A stretch of 64,000 nt of DNA, from positions 496,001 to 560,000 of the forward strand of contig CP179198.1 of the NCBI GenBank assembly GCA_051201585.1, in the 5' to 3' direction. The translations under genes and the position numbers were made by a program. Numbering within the stretch: the first letter of the stretch is position 1; each line of letters begins with the position of its first letter. A model generated the notes under the pieces. The model ran no database searches, was not told the DNA's origin, and was given only the letters and a program-made list of their open reading frames with translations. This DNA is from UBA868 sp016776875. GTDB taxonomy: Bacteria > Pseudomonadota > Gammaproteobacteria > Arenicellales > UBA868. Below, piece by piece: positions 9,452 through 18,020 of the stretch.

Positions 9452-11455
9452 TTAAGACTGAAGCCCAAACTCCATTCTCTTTCTTTGTGCCCACCGATTG
9501 ATCAGGCGGTCAGCCACGATGGCGATACAGGCAACGCCGATGCCGGCGATAATGCCTCGACCCGTATCTGCTTTGGTCAGGGCGATGTACACCTCTTGTC
9601 CAAGGTCCCGGGTTCCCACCAATGCCGTGATCACCAGCATGGAAAGCGCCATCATGATTGTCTGGTTTATTCCGAGCATGATTTGAGGCAAAGCAATGGG
9701 AAGTTCGATACGCCACCGGATTTGAGTTCGGGTACAGCCGATTGCTCGTGCCGCTTCAATCAGATGTGTGGGAACTTGCTCAATTCCGAGGATGGTATAG
9801 CGGATAGCAGGAGCTAGAGAGTAGGCAATCACAGCCAGCATCGCTGCAAAATCGCCGACCCGAAACAACATGACGACAGGTATCAAATAGACGAATGACG
9901 GCAGGGTTTGTAAGGTATCAATAAGGACTTGAGTCACGCGGTTTAGTTTCGAGTGGGAAGCGGCCAGGATGCCTGCCGGAATACCGATGCAAGCTGCAAA
10001 CAGAACCGAAACGCCGCAAAGGTAGACCGTGATCATGGCTTTCGTCCATAGCCCGGTCACCGCTATGAATAAACTGAGCACGGTGGTAAGCGCGGCTAGC
10101 CGGAGCCCCCCGAGCCGAAAACTGACCAAAGCCACCAGCGCGACCACGACGCTCCACGGAGTGCTCAGCAGGAAGCGTTTGACCGGGATCATGATGTGAA
10201 TCAACACGAAGGTCTTAACCGCTTCAAGTTGATCGAAAAAATTGATATTGATCCACTTAACTGCTGCATCCCAGAAATGACTTGTTGTGACCTGAAGTGA
10301 CTCGGGAAAAATAGCCAGTGCTGGGAAAAAATGAGCGGCTAACCAAGAGATGACAAGGATCAGAATGATCAGCGCGCCAAAACGGGTGCCGGTTAGAAAT
10401 TCGGAACTGTCCGCCCGTGCGGATTTTGTCGAGCGGCTGTTGTATGCCTGCCCCAATCGGTCCAAGGCGATTGCGAGTAGCGTTATCGCAAGACCCGCTT
10501 CAAGGCCATCACCGATCGCGAGCCTGCGAAGAGAGCTGAGGACATCAAAACCGAGGCCCCCTGCGCCGATCATTGACGCGATGATCACCATGTTCAATGA
10601 AAGCATGATGACCTGATTGATGCCGACCATGAGCGAATTTCGTGCAACAGGAACTTGAATTTTGCGCAGCAGTTGCCCACGGCTGCAGCCAGCCATGTCA
10701 CCGTACTCAATCAATTCTTCGGGTATCTGGCGGAGCGACAGGATCGTTACTCTAACCATTGGAGGTGTTGCGTAGATCATCGTTGCAATCATTGCCGCAA
10801 CCGGTCCAAAGCCGAAAAGAAATAGAACCGGTACCAGATATGCAAATACAGGGACCGTTTGCATAAGATCAAGTACCGGGGAGAGCATGCGCTCCAGAAG
10901 GGGGTGGCGGTAGGCGGTGATACCGAGCGCAAAACCTATTCCTACACCTAGCGGAACAGCAATAATGATTGAACTCAAAGTCACCATGGCGCTTTGCCAC
11001 TGACCAAAAATAACAAGGTAGAAAAAGCAGCCCGTGACAAGGAGGGTCAGGCGAATTCCGGAAAGCTGGAATGCGAGCAGACCGACGATGCTGATAATGG
11101 CAATCCACGGTGCCGGCGGTAGGATAATAGGCGCCCCCGGTTCGGTCGAGAAAGTAAAACCGGTGGCAAGGAAGCTGTTGGCAATCGATAACGGCCACTC
11201 GAGCACCCATGCTATTGAGCGAGTCAACTCCTTGAAGGTAAAAAGACCAAGGTCAAAATCTTTAATCAGCCATTGCATAAGATCGCTGATCCAGAATCTA
11301 AGGGGAATAACCCCGTCCTTGGGATACTTCACCAAAAAGGGCGTGAGTTCCTTATTTAGATATAACAGGATGCCGAGAGACACAATTACGGTTAACGGAA
11401 GCCAGAGCCCCCAGCGGAATCTAACGGGAGCCTCGGGAATCGGGATTGATTGCAT
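9452..11455 (-). CDS. proW: Glycine betaine/proline-type ABC permease, tandem-duplicated (ProW-like)
   Basis: A 667-residue membrane protein, about twice the length of E. coli ProW (354). It contains two homologous permease modules. Each has the coupling-helix (EAA-type) motif: PEELIEYGDMAGCSRGQLLRKIQVPVA in the first and PTHLIEAARAIGCTRTQIRWRIELPIA in the second. Each is preceded by a similar DLMQTVPVFAYLVPVL / DTLQTLPSFVYLIPVV segment and followed by NQVIMLSLNMVIIA / NQTIMMALSMLVIT. One chain therefore probably supplies both halves of the transmembrane channel. It begins 2 bp after proV and belongs to the proXVW transporter for a quaternary ammonium solute. Confidence 0.88.
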   Translation of the reverse strand: MQSIPIPEAPVRFRWGLWLPLTVIVSLGILLYLNKELTPFLVKYPKDGVIPLRFWISDLMQWLIKDFDLGLFTFKELTRSIAWVLEWPLSIANSFLATGFTFSTEPGAPIILPPAPWIAIISIVGLLAFQLSGIRLTLLVTGCFFYLVIFGQWQSAMVTLSSIIIAVPLGVGIGFALGITAYRHPLLERMLSPVLDLMQTVPVFAYLVPVLFLFGFGPVAAMIATMIYATPPMVRVTILSLRQIPEELIEYGDMAGCSRGQLLRKIQVPVARNSLMVGINQVIMLSLNMVIIASMIGAGGLGFDVLSSLRRLAIGDGLEAGLAITLLAIALDRLGQAYNSRSTKSARADSSEFLTGTRFGALIILILVISWLAAHFFPALAIFPESLQVTTSHFWDAAVKWININFFDQLEAVKTFVLIHIMIPVKRFLLSTPWSVVVALVALVSFRLGGLRLAALTTVLSLFIAVTGLWTKAMITVYLCGVSVLFAACIGIPAGILAASHSKLNRVTQVLIDTLQTLPSFVYLIPVVMLFRVGDFAAMLAVIAYSLAPAIRYTILGIEQVPTHLIEAARAIGCTRTQIRWRIELPIALPQIMLGINQTIMMALSMLVITALVGTRDLGQEVYIALTKADTGRGIIAGIGVACIAIVADRLINRWAQRKRMEFGLQS

Positions 11456-11457
11456 CG

Positions 11458-12504
11458 TTAGTACGAGCCGGCGGGCTCTCTGCCTACGAGTACATTCAGA
11501 ACAGATTGTCGGTCAATCACTCCAATAACCGACCCGGTGTCGTCAATAACACCGATCGGGTCTTCAGAATGGACTGCCTGATCGGCAAATTCCTGAACTT
11601 TAGCGTCGTGTCTTTGCAACTCCCGAAGCGTGTCTTTCTCGTTCGATGCCAGAGGCCTCATGACCATCCGGGCCGAGAAGACTTTTGCGCGGGAAACATC
11701 CCGCGTAAATTCAGCGACATACTCTGTCGCGGGGTTGATAATGAGGTCTTCAGGTGTCCCGATCTGAATGACAGCCCCATCCTTCATGATAGCGATCCTG
11801 TCAGCCAATCGGATAGCTTCATCAAAATCATGAGTGATAAATACGATTGTTTTTTTCAGAATGTCCTGCAACCTTAGAAACTCGTCCTGCATTTCCCGCC
11901 GGATAAGCGGATCCAACGCTGAAAAGGGTTCGTCGAGAAACCAGATATCAGGTTCCACTGCCAGTGATCGCGCAATACCGACACGCTGTTGCTGGCCGCC
12001 TGACAGTTCACGGGGATAGTAATCCTCTCGTCCAGATAAACCGACGAGAGAGATCATTTCGCGAGCTCTTTGTTCCCGGGTTTTCTTATCGATACCTTGA
12101 ATCTCGAGGGGAAAGGCGACGTTTCCGAGGACTGACATATGGGGTAAGAGCGCAAAATGTTGAAATACCATACCCATCTTATGTCTACGAATCTGGATAA
12201 GTTCATCCTCGGAAGCCGAGAGAAGGTCCTGACCGGCAAACACGATCTCTCCAGCCGTGGGTTCGATCAGCCGACTCATGCATCGGACTAGCGTTGATTT
12301 CCCGGAACCGGATAGCCCCATGATGACGAAAATCTCTCCATTGAAAATATCGAGCGTGACGTCACGAACTGCGGGGATCAGGCCGGCATCGTTTAATTCA
12401 GTGAGCGAAGGTGACTTGGAAGTTTGTTCCAGTAAGTTGGAAGCATCATCGCCAAAAATCTTCCAGATGTTTTGAAGTTGGAGTGCTGGTTTTACTTTCG
12501 ACAT
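11458..12504 (-). CDS. proV: Glycine betaine/proline-type ABC transporter ATP-binding protein
   Basis: A 348-residue ATPase of the ProV/OpuAA class. It has Walker A GLSGSGKST, Q-loop FQHFALLPHMSVLGNVAFPLE, signature LSGGQQQRVGIARSLAVEP and Walker B IWFLDEPFSALDP, with FITHDFDEAIRLADRI after it. The N-terminal stretch before Walker A (KIFGDDASN...) is the extension typical of ProV rather than generic importers. The C-terminal tail (PIGVIDDTGSVIGVIDRQSVLNVLVG) resembles one CBS half-repeat, in other ProV proteins used to sense ionic strength. It lies between proX and the double-length proW in the same operon. Confidence 0.92.
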   Translation of the reverse strand: MSKVKPALQLQNIWKIFGDDASNLLEQTSKSPSLTELNDAGLIPAVRDVTLDIFNGEIFVIMGLSGSGKSTLVRCMSRLIEPTAGEIVFAGQDLLSASEDELIQIRRHKMGMVFQHFALLPHMSVLGNVAFPLEIQGIDKKTREQRAREMISLVGLSGREDYYPRELSGGQQQRVGIARSLAVEPDIWFLDEPFSALDPLIRREMQDEFLRLQDILKKTIVFITHDFDEAIRLADRIAIMKDGAVIQIGTPEDLIINPATEYVAEFTRDVSRAKVFSARMVMRPLASNEKDTLRELQRHDAKVQEFADQAVHSEDPIGVIDDTGSVIGVIDRQSVLNVLVGREPAGSY

Positions 12505-12553
12505 TCCGATTGCTGTATTTTGGTGATTTGTAAAATTGACAGGAAAACAACAT

Positions 12554-12582
12554 AGCAGGTGGCTCGCGAAGAACCACCTGCT
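12554..12582 (-). terminator. Hairpin between proX and proV (attenuator/partial terminator)
   Basis: A perfect 9 bp inverted repeat, AGCAGGTGG (12554-12562) and CCACCTGCT (12574-12582), with an 11-base loop. In the direction of transcription it is followed by ATGTTGTTTT. It lies in the 111 bp gap between the binding-protein gene and the ATPase gene. Such a structure can stop part of the transcripts, so that the periplasmic protein is made in excess over the membrane parts. Confidence 0.6.
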
Positions 12583-12615
12583 ACTTTTTGGAGCCCGAAC
12601 CGGAAGTGAGGACTT

Positions 12616-13569
12616 TTAGTTACACTGGGTCCACGGCTCCCAAGTCGCCTTATTGGCATCCAGCCATGCCGAAACGACGTCCGCTATTTTTTTGCCTTCA
12701 AGGTCTACCTCAACGATCATTTGACCAATCGTGGGGTTATCGATTTCAAAGTTCCGAACTGCTTGATACGCGCAGGGCCATTTGGCTTCGCCTCCTTTCC
12801 AGCCGACTTTTTTGATCCAGCCTCTGGGTTTCCCGCAGTCATAGGCCATGTTGGTGTTTAAGCCAACACTCGGATCTTCATAGCAGGCGTCACTGTAGGG
12901 TGGGAACTCGATAAATTCCCCTTCGAATTTCACCGTCGACCAATGAGGATGGTAGACCCAGCCGATCCAAGGGGCTTTACGTTGGTAAGCTGATTCCAAC
13001 TCGGCCCAGAGTGCCGCATCCGTGCCGGCGTGGACGACCTCGAAGTCGAGTCCGAGCGCTTCAACTCGTTCTTCGTCGAAGCCGGCCCAGGTGACAGGTC
13101 CGCCCAGGTATCTCCCGGCCGGTGCCGTTTCTGGTGTTGAAAACGCTTCCGCGCATTCGTTCAATGCTTTCCAGTCAGGGAGACCTGGGCACTTTTCCTT
13201 CATATACATGGGGTACCACCATTCCTCGATGGCGTTCATCCCTGTCTCACCAAGATCAACTGTCCCCCCGGTGTTCAGGCTGGCTTCCATGGCCTGTTTG
13301 CCTGTGGTTTCCCACATCTCCATCGCAATATGCAGGTCACCGGACTCCAGTCCCGCAAACTGTGCGATATAGTCGGCTTGTTGATATTTGACGTTATAGC
13401 CCATGTTTTCCAGGATTCGACCCATCAGCTCGGTGTTGATCAGCTGACCCGTCCAGTCGTGAAGCGTAAGGATAATGGGATCTTTCGATTCGACCGCCAT
13501 GGCAGCGTTTGAGAACAGTGCGCTCGCGAGCAGCGCAACAAAAACTCTTTTTATCTTGCTAAAAAGCAT
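12616..13569 (-). CDS. proX: Periplasmic glycine betaine-type substrate-binding protein
   Basis: A 317-residue binding protein of the ProX/OpuAC type. It has a signal peptide (KIKRVFVALLASALFSNAAMA, cleavage expected near residue 25), then ILTLHDWTGQLINTELMGRILENMGYNVKY and QFAGLESGDLHIAMEMWETTGK. Tryptophan-rich segments (WYPMYMKEKCPGLPDW, WIGWVYHPHWSTVKF) could form the aromatic cage that holds a quaternary ammonium group. It heads the proXVW operon, with a good ribosome site (AGAGGAAT) before the ATG. The exact ligand (betaine, choline, carnitine or related) cannot be told from sequence. Confidence 0.9.
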   Translation of the reverse strand: MLFSKIKRVFVALLASALFSNAAMAVESKDPIILTLHDWTGQLINTELMGRILENMGYNVKYQQADYIAQFAGLESGDLHIAMEMWETTGKQAMEASLNTGGTVDLGETGMNAIEEWWYPMYMKEKCPGLPDWKALNECAEAFSTPETAPAGRYLGGPVTWAGFDEERVEALGLDFEVVHAGTDAALWAELESAYQRKAPWIGWVYHPHWSTVKFEGEFIEFPPYSDACYEDPSVGLNTNMAYDCGKPRGWIKKVGWKGGEAKWPCAYQAVRNFEIDNPTIGQMIVEVDLEGKKIADVVSAWLDANKATWEPWTQCN

Positions 13570-13743
13570 TGGAATTCCTCTCGTTAGTTGAATACTTTTA
13601 TTATTGCTAAGGACAAGGCCTTAACGATAATAGAATTACACAAAATAGCATATAAATAAACAAAAAAATCGAGTTAAGAAGCAAAATCCACAGTAATATC
13701 CACAATATTGCTCAAATTAATAAGTTTTGAAGATCTGAAAAAT

Positions 13744-14520
13744 ATGGCGCTGGTCAGCAAATACGAAGCCGCGATCATGGATACGCTCAATCTTTGTGGC
13801 CAGGTCACCATCAATGACCTTGCAGTTCAGTTGGGTGTGTCTGGAGAAACTGTCAGACGACACGTAGATCCTCTTGTAAAGCGAGGCCTTGCTTTAAGGG
13901 TGCATGGCGGCATTATTGCCCCAATATCGACTCAGGAAGCGCCTTTTCATCGCCGCCTTAGAAAAAATCTTGATGCCAAACGCAGATTGGCCAAAGCGGC
14001 TTCCGAGTTGGTAAAGGACGGGGACTCATTGATTATCGATTGCGGCTCCACGACGGCTTATGTTGCTCAGGCACTATGCGATCACAGTAATTTGAACGTT
14101 GTGACCAACTCTATTGAGATTGCACGCACGTTGGCCTCCAGAAACGGGAATCGTACTTATGTCACTGGCGGCGAGTTGCGAGCTGATGATGCTGCGGCTT
14201 TTGGTAAGGGCGCAATCGATTTTATCCAGCAGTTTAATGTCGACTATGCCATTCTGTCCGTTGGCGCCATAAATAGAGACAACGAGTTCCTGGACTTCCA
14301 TCTGTGTGAGGCAGAATTCTCTAGAGCTGCAATTGGCCAGGCTCGGAAGAGTTGTTTTGTTACGGACAGCTCCAAATTTAACTCTGATGCGCTGGTAAAA
14401 GTCTGCGGCCTCGATGACGTTGATATCGTGGTGACCGAAGCCCAGCCCCCAGCTCCTTTCCGGGAAGCGTGTGAACTCAGTGAAACCCGTTTGTTCTTTC
14501 CCGTTGAGGACTTAACGTAA
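13744..14520 (+). CDS. DeoR-family transcriptional regulator
   Basis: A 258-residue DeoR-type repressor with an N-terminal helix-turn-helix (DTLNLCGQVTINDLAVQLGVSGETVRRHVDPLVKRGLALRVHGG) and a C-terminal sugar-phosphate-type sensor domain (SLIIDCGSTTAYVAQAL, VVTNSIEIARTLA, YVTGGELR). The open frame reaches 13708 from a TTG, but the ATG at 13744 sits just before the conserved start of the family. It is divergent from proX across a 174 bp spacer, so it probably controls the betaine-type operon. The effector may be a phosphorylated product of the kinase in that operon, because DeoR sensors usually bind phosphorylated metabolites (inference). Confidence 0.88.
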   Translation: MALVSKYEAAIMDTLNLCGQVTINDLAVQLGVSGETVRRHVDPLVKRGLALRVHGGIIAPISTQEAPFHRRLRKNLDAKRRLAKAASELVKDGDSLIIDCGSTTAYVAQALCDHSNLNVVTNSIEIARTLASRNGNRTYVTGGELRADDAAAFGKGAIDFIQQFNVDYAILSVGAINRDNEFLDFHLCEAEFSRAAIGQARKSCFVTDSSKFNSDALVKVCGLDDVDIVVTEAQPPAPFREACELSETRLFFPVEDLT

Positions 14521-14531
14521 GCTCTATTTTT

Positions 14532-15443
14532 TTATTTACGCACGGTGTTGGGAAGCACTTTGGAAATAATGTTGCAAAAAAGTCGAAGTGCCGCTTCTCG
14601 GGGAAAACTGTTCCGATAGACTAATCGGACTTCTCTAATCGCATTCGGGATTTCGACTTTTCGCAGAATCACTTTATCTGTTGCCAGACGGCCGCCGTGC
14701 ACAGAGAGCGCGGGCACGAGTGTTACGCCAATCCCCATTCCAACGAGCTGCACCAGTGTTTCGAGGCTCGACGCATTAAGTTTGGGCATGGGATACGAAG
14801 AATCCTCTCGTTGAATTCGACAGGCACTAATCACTTGCTCAGACAGGCAGTGCTCCTGAGACAGCAAAAGTATTTTTTCATGCTTGAGATCATTTAAGGT
14901 GATTTCATCTTTTTCATACAAGTGATGATCTCGTGGGTGTGCCAGCCAGAACGGCTCTTTGAATAATTTAATCTGCTTTAGGCCATCGCCCGGAGGCGCA
15001 GTCGCAAGAAGCGCGCCGTCGATTTGATGAGCACGTATTTTTAAAAGTAGTTGCTCGGTTGTCGATTCAGTGAGTTCCAGTGACAGCTCGGGATGTTGTC
15101 GTTGCAGCTCGAGCATAAACAATGGCACAAGATAGGGGCTGAGCGTGTGGATTGCGCCAATACGAAGCGGACCTGCGAGGGGGTCATGCTGCGCTTTGGC
15201 GAGGCTTCGCATGACGTCTGCCTGTTCGAGAATTTTTCGGGCATGCTCGATCATGGTTTCACCCATGGGCGTGATGTGGACGCTACGATTCGTTCGCTCA
15301 AAAAGCATCACGCCCAGCTCCTGTTCAAGCTTATTGATTTGTCCTGAAAGGGTGGGTTGGCTGACGAAACAACGCTGCGCCGCTTGGCCAAAATGTAGCG
15401 TTTCACCTACCGAAACCAGGTATTCGAGGTCTTTAAGGTTCAT
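14532..15443 (-). CDS. oxyR: OxyR hydrogen-peroxide-sensing LysR-type regulator
   Basis: A 303-residue LysR protein with MNLKDLEYLVSVGETLHFGQAAQRCFVSQPTLSGQINKLEQELGVMLFER as its DNA-binding domain. The sensing cysteines fall at residues 199 and 208 (EHCLSEQVISAC), the same numbers and spacing as in E. coli OxyR, where they form the disulfide that activates the protein. ATSLETL-like and GITLLPAL-like segments (SSLETLVQLVGMGIGVTLVPAL) also match OxyR. It is divergent from rubrerythrin and carries an OxyR-type operator 8 bp upstream of its start. The tandem arrangement suggests autoregulation plus peroxide induction of rubrerythrin. Confidence 0.92.
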   Translation of the reverse strand: MNLKDLEYLVSVGETLHFGQAAQRCFVSQPTLSGQINKLEQELGVMLFERTNRSVHITPMGETMIEHARKILEQADVMRSLAKAQHDPLAGPLRIGAIHTLSPYLVPLFMLELQRQHPELSLELTESTTEQLLLKIRAHQIDGALLATAPPGDGLKQIKLFKEPFWLAHPRDHHLYEKDEITLNDLKHEKILLLSQEHCLSEQVISACRIQREDSSYPMPKLNASSLETLVQLVGMGIGVTLVPALSVHGGRLATDKVILRKVEIPNAIREVRLVYRNSFPREAALRLFCNIISKVLPNTVRK

Positions 15444-15450
15444 TTTAATA

Positions 15451-15487
15451 ATAGGAAAAAACTATTAATATTATTATAACAAACGAT
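15451..15487. promoter_or_regulatory. OxyR operator in the oxyR-rubrerythrin spacer
   Basis: Four tetranucleotides with exact 7-base spacing: ATAG (15451), CTAT (15462), ATTA (15473), CGAT (15484). This is ATAG-N7-CTAT-N7-ATTA-N7-CGAT, close to the known OxyR consensus ATAG-N7-CTAT-N7-ATAG-N7-CTAT; two elements match fully and two at three of four and at two or three positions. It begins 8 bp upstream of the oxyR start codon, fitting autorepression, and about 90 bp upstream of rubrerythrin, fitting activation. Confidence 0.7.
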
Positions 15488-15519
15488 TATACATATTAAT
15501 ATCTTGACCTTATATTACG

Positions 15520-15548
15520 AATTCCGGATGAAACGTACATCCGGAATT
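15520..15548 (+). promoter_or_regulatory. Leader hairpin upstream of rubrerythrin
   Basis: A perfect 11 bp inverted repeat, AATTCCGGATG and CATCCGGAATT, separated by AAACGTA, ending 29 bp before the rubrerythrin ATG. It lies just downstream of a TTGACC box at 15505 and upstream of the ribosome site ACGGAG. It may be a transcript-stabilising 5' hairpin or a protein-binding palindrome; the sequence alone does not decide. Confidence 0.5.
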
Positions 15549-15577
15549 ATTGATAAACAAACCTTACGGAGAACGAC

Positions 15578-15997
15578 ATGTCACTTAAAGACTCCAAAAC
15601 AGAACAAAATCTGAAGGACGCTTTCGCCGGTGAATCGCAGGCAAACAGGCGTTACCTTTATTTTGCTTCAAAAGCCGATGTTGAAGGTTACAACGACGTT
15701 GCTGCTGTGTTTCGATCGACTGCAGAAGGGGAAACAGGCCACGCCCATGGTCACCTTGAGTATCTTGAGGAAACAGGAGATCCTGCAACGGGTCTGCCCA
15801 TTGGTGGTACGTCCGACAATCTGAAAGCCGCTGTCGCGGGCGAGACTCATGAGTACACCGATATGTATCCCGGTATGGCGAAGACTGCTCGTGATGAGGG
15901 TTTCGATGAGATCGCTGATTGGTTTGAGACGCTTGGAAAGGCCGAACGCTCCCATGCCAATCGATTCCAGAAGGCTTTGGATTCATTAGACGGTTAA
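15578..15997 (+). CDS. Rubrerythrin-type diiron peroxidase (ferritin-like domain only)
   Basis: A 139-residue four-helix diiron protein. The two half-motifs are visible: FAGESQANRRY with AEGETGHAHGH, and AGETHEYTDMYP with GKAERSHANRF, giving the glutamates and histidines that bind two irons. The C-terminal rubredoxin domain of classical rubrerythrin is missing, so electrons must come from a partner, perhaps the Fe-S protein encoded next. Rubrerythrins reduce hydrogen peroxide in the cytoplasm. Position opposite oxyR, with an operator between them, fits peroxide control. A strong terminator follows. Confidence 0.9.
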   Translation: MSLKDSKTEQNLKDAFAGESQANRRYLYFASKADVEGYNDVAAVFRSTAEGETGHAHGHLEYLEETGDPATGLPIGGTSDNLKAAVAGETHEYTDMYPGMAKTARDEGFDEIADWFETLGKAERSHANRFQKALDSLDG

Positions 15998-16016
15998 GAG
16001 CTGTTTATTTGACGAT

Positions 16017-16050
16017 GCGAGAAGCGTTTCGGCGCTTCTCGCAAATTTTT
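16017..16050 (+). terminator. Rho-independent terminator after rubrerythrin
   Basis: Perfect 10 bp stem GCGAGAAGCG (16017-16026) and CGCTTCTCGC (16033-16042) with loop TTTCGG, followed by AAATTTTTAT. It lies 20 bp after the rubrerythrin stop and 22 bp before the next start, so the Fe-S gene is probably expressed partly by readthrough or from its own promoter. Confidence 0.85.
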
Positions 16051-16071
16051 ATTTAGATCGGTGAGTTAAAA

Positions 16072-17398
16072 ATGGAAGGAAGCTTAAGCGCCCCAATTCG
16101 TCATCCAATTGATTGGCTGGGTAAGGATTTTAATGACGAAGAGAAGTTAATGACAGAGCTTGAACGCGTGTTTGACCTGTGTCATGGCTGCAGGCGCTGT
16201 GTATCGCTGTGTGACAGCTTTCCCACCCTTTTTGATCTCGTTGATGAATCGTCGACGATGGAAGTCGACGGGGTCGACAAGCAGGATTACTGGAAAGTGG
16301 TCGATCAGTGCTATTTGTGTGATCTGTGTTACATGACCAAATGCCCTTATGTTCCGCCCCATGAGTGGAACATAGACTTTCCACATTTGATGTTGCGGGC
16401 GAAATCGGTGCGTTACCAAAAAGAAGGCGCGTCCGCTCGCGACAAGATGCTCACAAGTACTGATGCGGTGGGGAAAACGGCCGGGTTGCCCGGCGTCTCT
16501 ATTGTGGTGAATGCCTCAAATCGCACAAAACCGATCAGACAAGCGCTTGAAAAAGTGGCAGGTATTCACGCTGACGCCCGAATTCCACCTTTTGAGTCTC
16601 GTCCATTGAGAAAAAGGATCGCAAAACGATTAACTCCTCTAGGAGAGGGTGCTGTGCCGGGCAAAAAGACCAAAGGCAAAGTTGCACTTTTTGCAACCTG
16701 TTATGTCAATCGCAACGAGCCGGGCCTTGGGGAAGATCTGTTATCCGTGCTCGAACACAATAACATTCCAGTCTCGATTGCAGAAAAAGAGGCGTGTTGT
16801 GGAATGCCGAAGCTCGAGTTGGGTGATCTCAAGTCAGTACAGAAAGCCAAAGAGCAGAATATTCCGCATCTCGCCAAATGTGTTGATGAAGGCTGGGATC
16901 TGCTGGCGTTAGTGCCGTCCTGTGCGTTGATGTTTAAACAGGAAGCTGCCGCTACTTTTTCCTGATGATCCCGATGTCCAAAAAGTGGCAAATGCATTTT
17001 ATGATCCTTTTGAGTATCTGATGTTGCGCCATACCGAGGGACTACTGAGTACTGAATTCCAGAATGAGCTTGGAACCGTGGTTTATCACGCCTCCTGCCA
17101 TCAGCGTGTCCAGAATGCGGGCCCCAAAACACGTGACCTTCTCTCGCTAATACCGGGTACAGAAGTCACCATGATCGAGCGGTGTTCTGGTCATGACGGG
17201 ACTTATGGCGTGAAAGTCGAAACGTTTGATAAGGCGATGAAAATCGGTAGGCCGGTGATCAACGCAGTGAAGAAAAATAATCCGGATCATTATGGCAGCG
17301 ACTGCCCCATTGCGGGCCATCACATCGCCAATGGCGTTAGTGATGGTAGTGAACCGGCACACCCGATTAGCCTGCTTAAACAGGCGTATGGCATTTAA
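16072..17398 (+). CDS. Fe-S/CCG-domain oxidoreductase (GlpC/HdrD-like), frameshifted
   Basis: A protein of about 440 residues with an N-terminal two-cluster ferredoxin-like domain (CHGCRRCVSLCDSFP and CYLCDLCYMTKCPYVPP) followed by CCG-type cysteine domains (FATCYVNRNEPGLGEDL with EACCGMPKLELGD, and VVYHASCHQRVQN later). This is the pattern of GlpC and heterodisulfide-reductase subunit D, which pass electrons between quinones or thiols and partners. The frame breaks near 16943-16945 (GGAAGCTGCC). Dropping one base restores KQELPLLFPDDPDVQKVANAFYDPFEYL across the joint. The neighbours rubrerythrin and a DUF3501 protein suggest a peroxide-reduction electron route (inference). Some expected cysteines in the second CCG repeat are replaced (IERCSGHDGTYG). 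Confidence 0.82.
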
Positions 17399-17421
17399 AT
17401 TAATTGATGACAGGAGTAACC

Positions 17422-18013
17422 ATGAACACGTTAACCCGAGAAGATCTTTTTTCTCTAGAAGCCTATTCGACCGAGCGACAAGCTTTTCCGAGCAAAGGTG
17501 CTGGATCATAAAGCCCATCGGCGCGTTACCATCGGGAAGAATGCGACGCTGTATTTTGAGGATGCATTAACGATGCAATATCAGGTTCAAGAGATGCTCC
17601 GTATTGAGCGCATTTTTGAGGCGGGTCAAATCCAGGAAGAACTTGACTCGTACAATCCGCTTATCCCGGATGGGTCCAATCTGAAGGCGACTTTTATGCT
17701 TGAGTACCCCGAAGTTGACGAGCGCCGCGAAGCCTTGGCACGTCTGCTTGGGGTCGAGAGATCGGTGTGGCTCGCAGTTGGGGAAAACGATCGTATTCGA
17801 CCGATTGCCAATGAAGATCTTGAAAGGGAAACCAGCGACAAAACCTCGGCAGTTCATTTTTTACGCTTTGAATTATCGGAGCAGGACATTGCCGGATTTA
17901 AAGGGGACGCGGTCGTGCGCTTTGGTATTGATCACCCTGAGTACGCTTATGAAACAGAGATTAGTCCAGAGGTGAAGCGATCATTAGCAGCGGACCTTCA
18001 GAGCGCGGTTTAG
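17422..18013 (+). CDS. DUF3501 family protein, frameshifted near the N-terminus
   Basis: A protein of about 196 residues. The start ATG at 17422 (after AGGAGTAAC) reads MNTLTREDLFSLEAYSTERQAF, then one extra base in AGCTTTTCC at 17481-17489 shifts the frame. With one base removed it continues FRAKVLDHKAHRRVTIGKNATLYFED, the normal DUF3501 opening. The rest runs to 18013 without a break. Function is unknown; the family is often encoded beside rubrerythrin and Fe-S/CCG oxidoreductases, as here. It begins 23 bp after the Fe-S gene, so the two are probably co-transcribed. Confidence 0.8.
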
Positions 18014-18020
18014 ACTTCTG

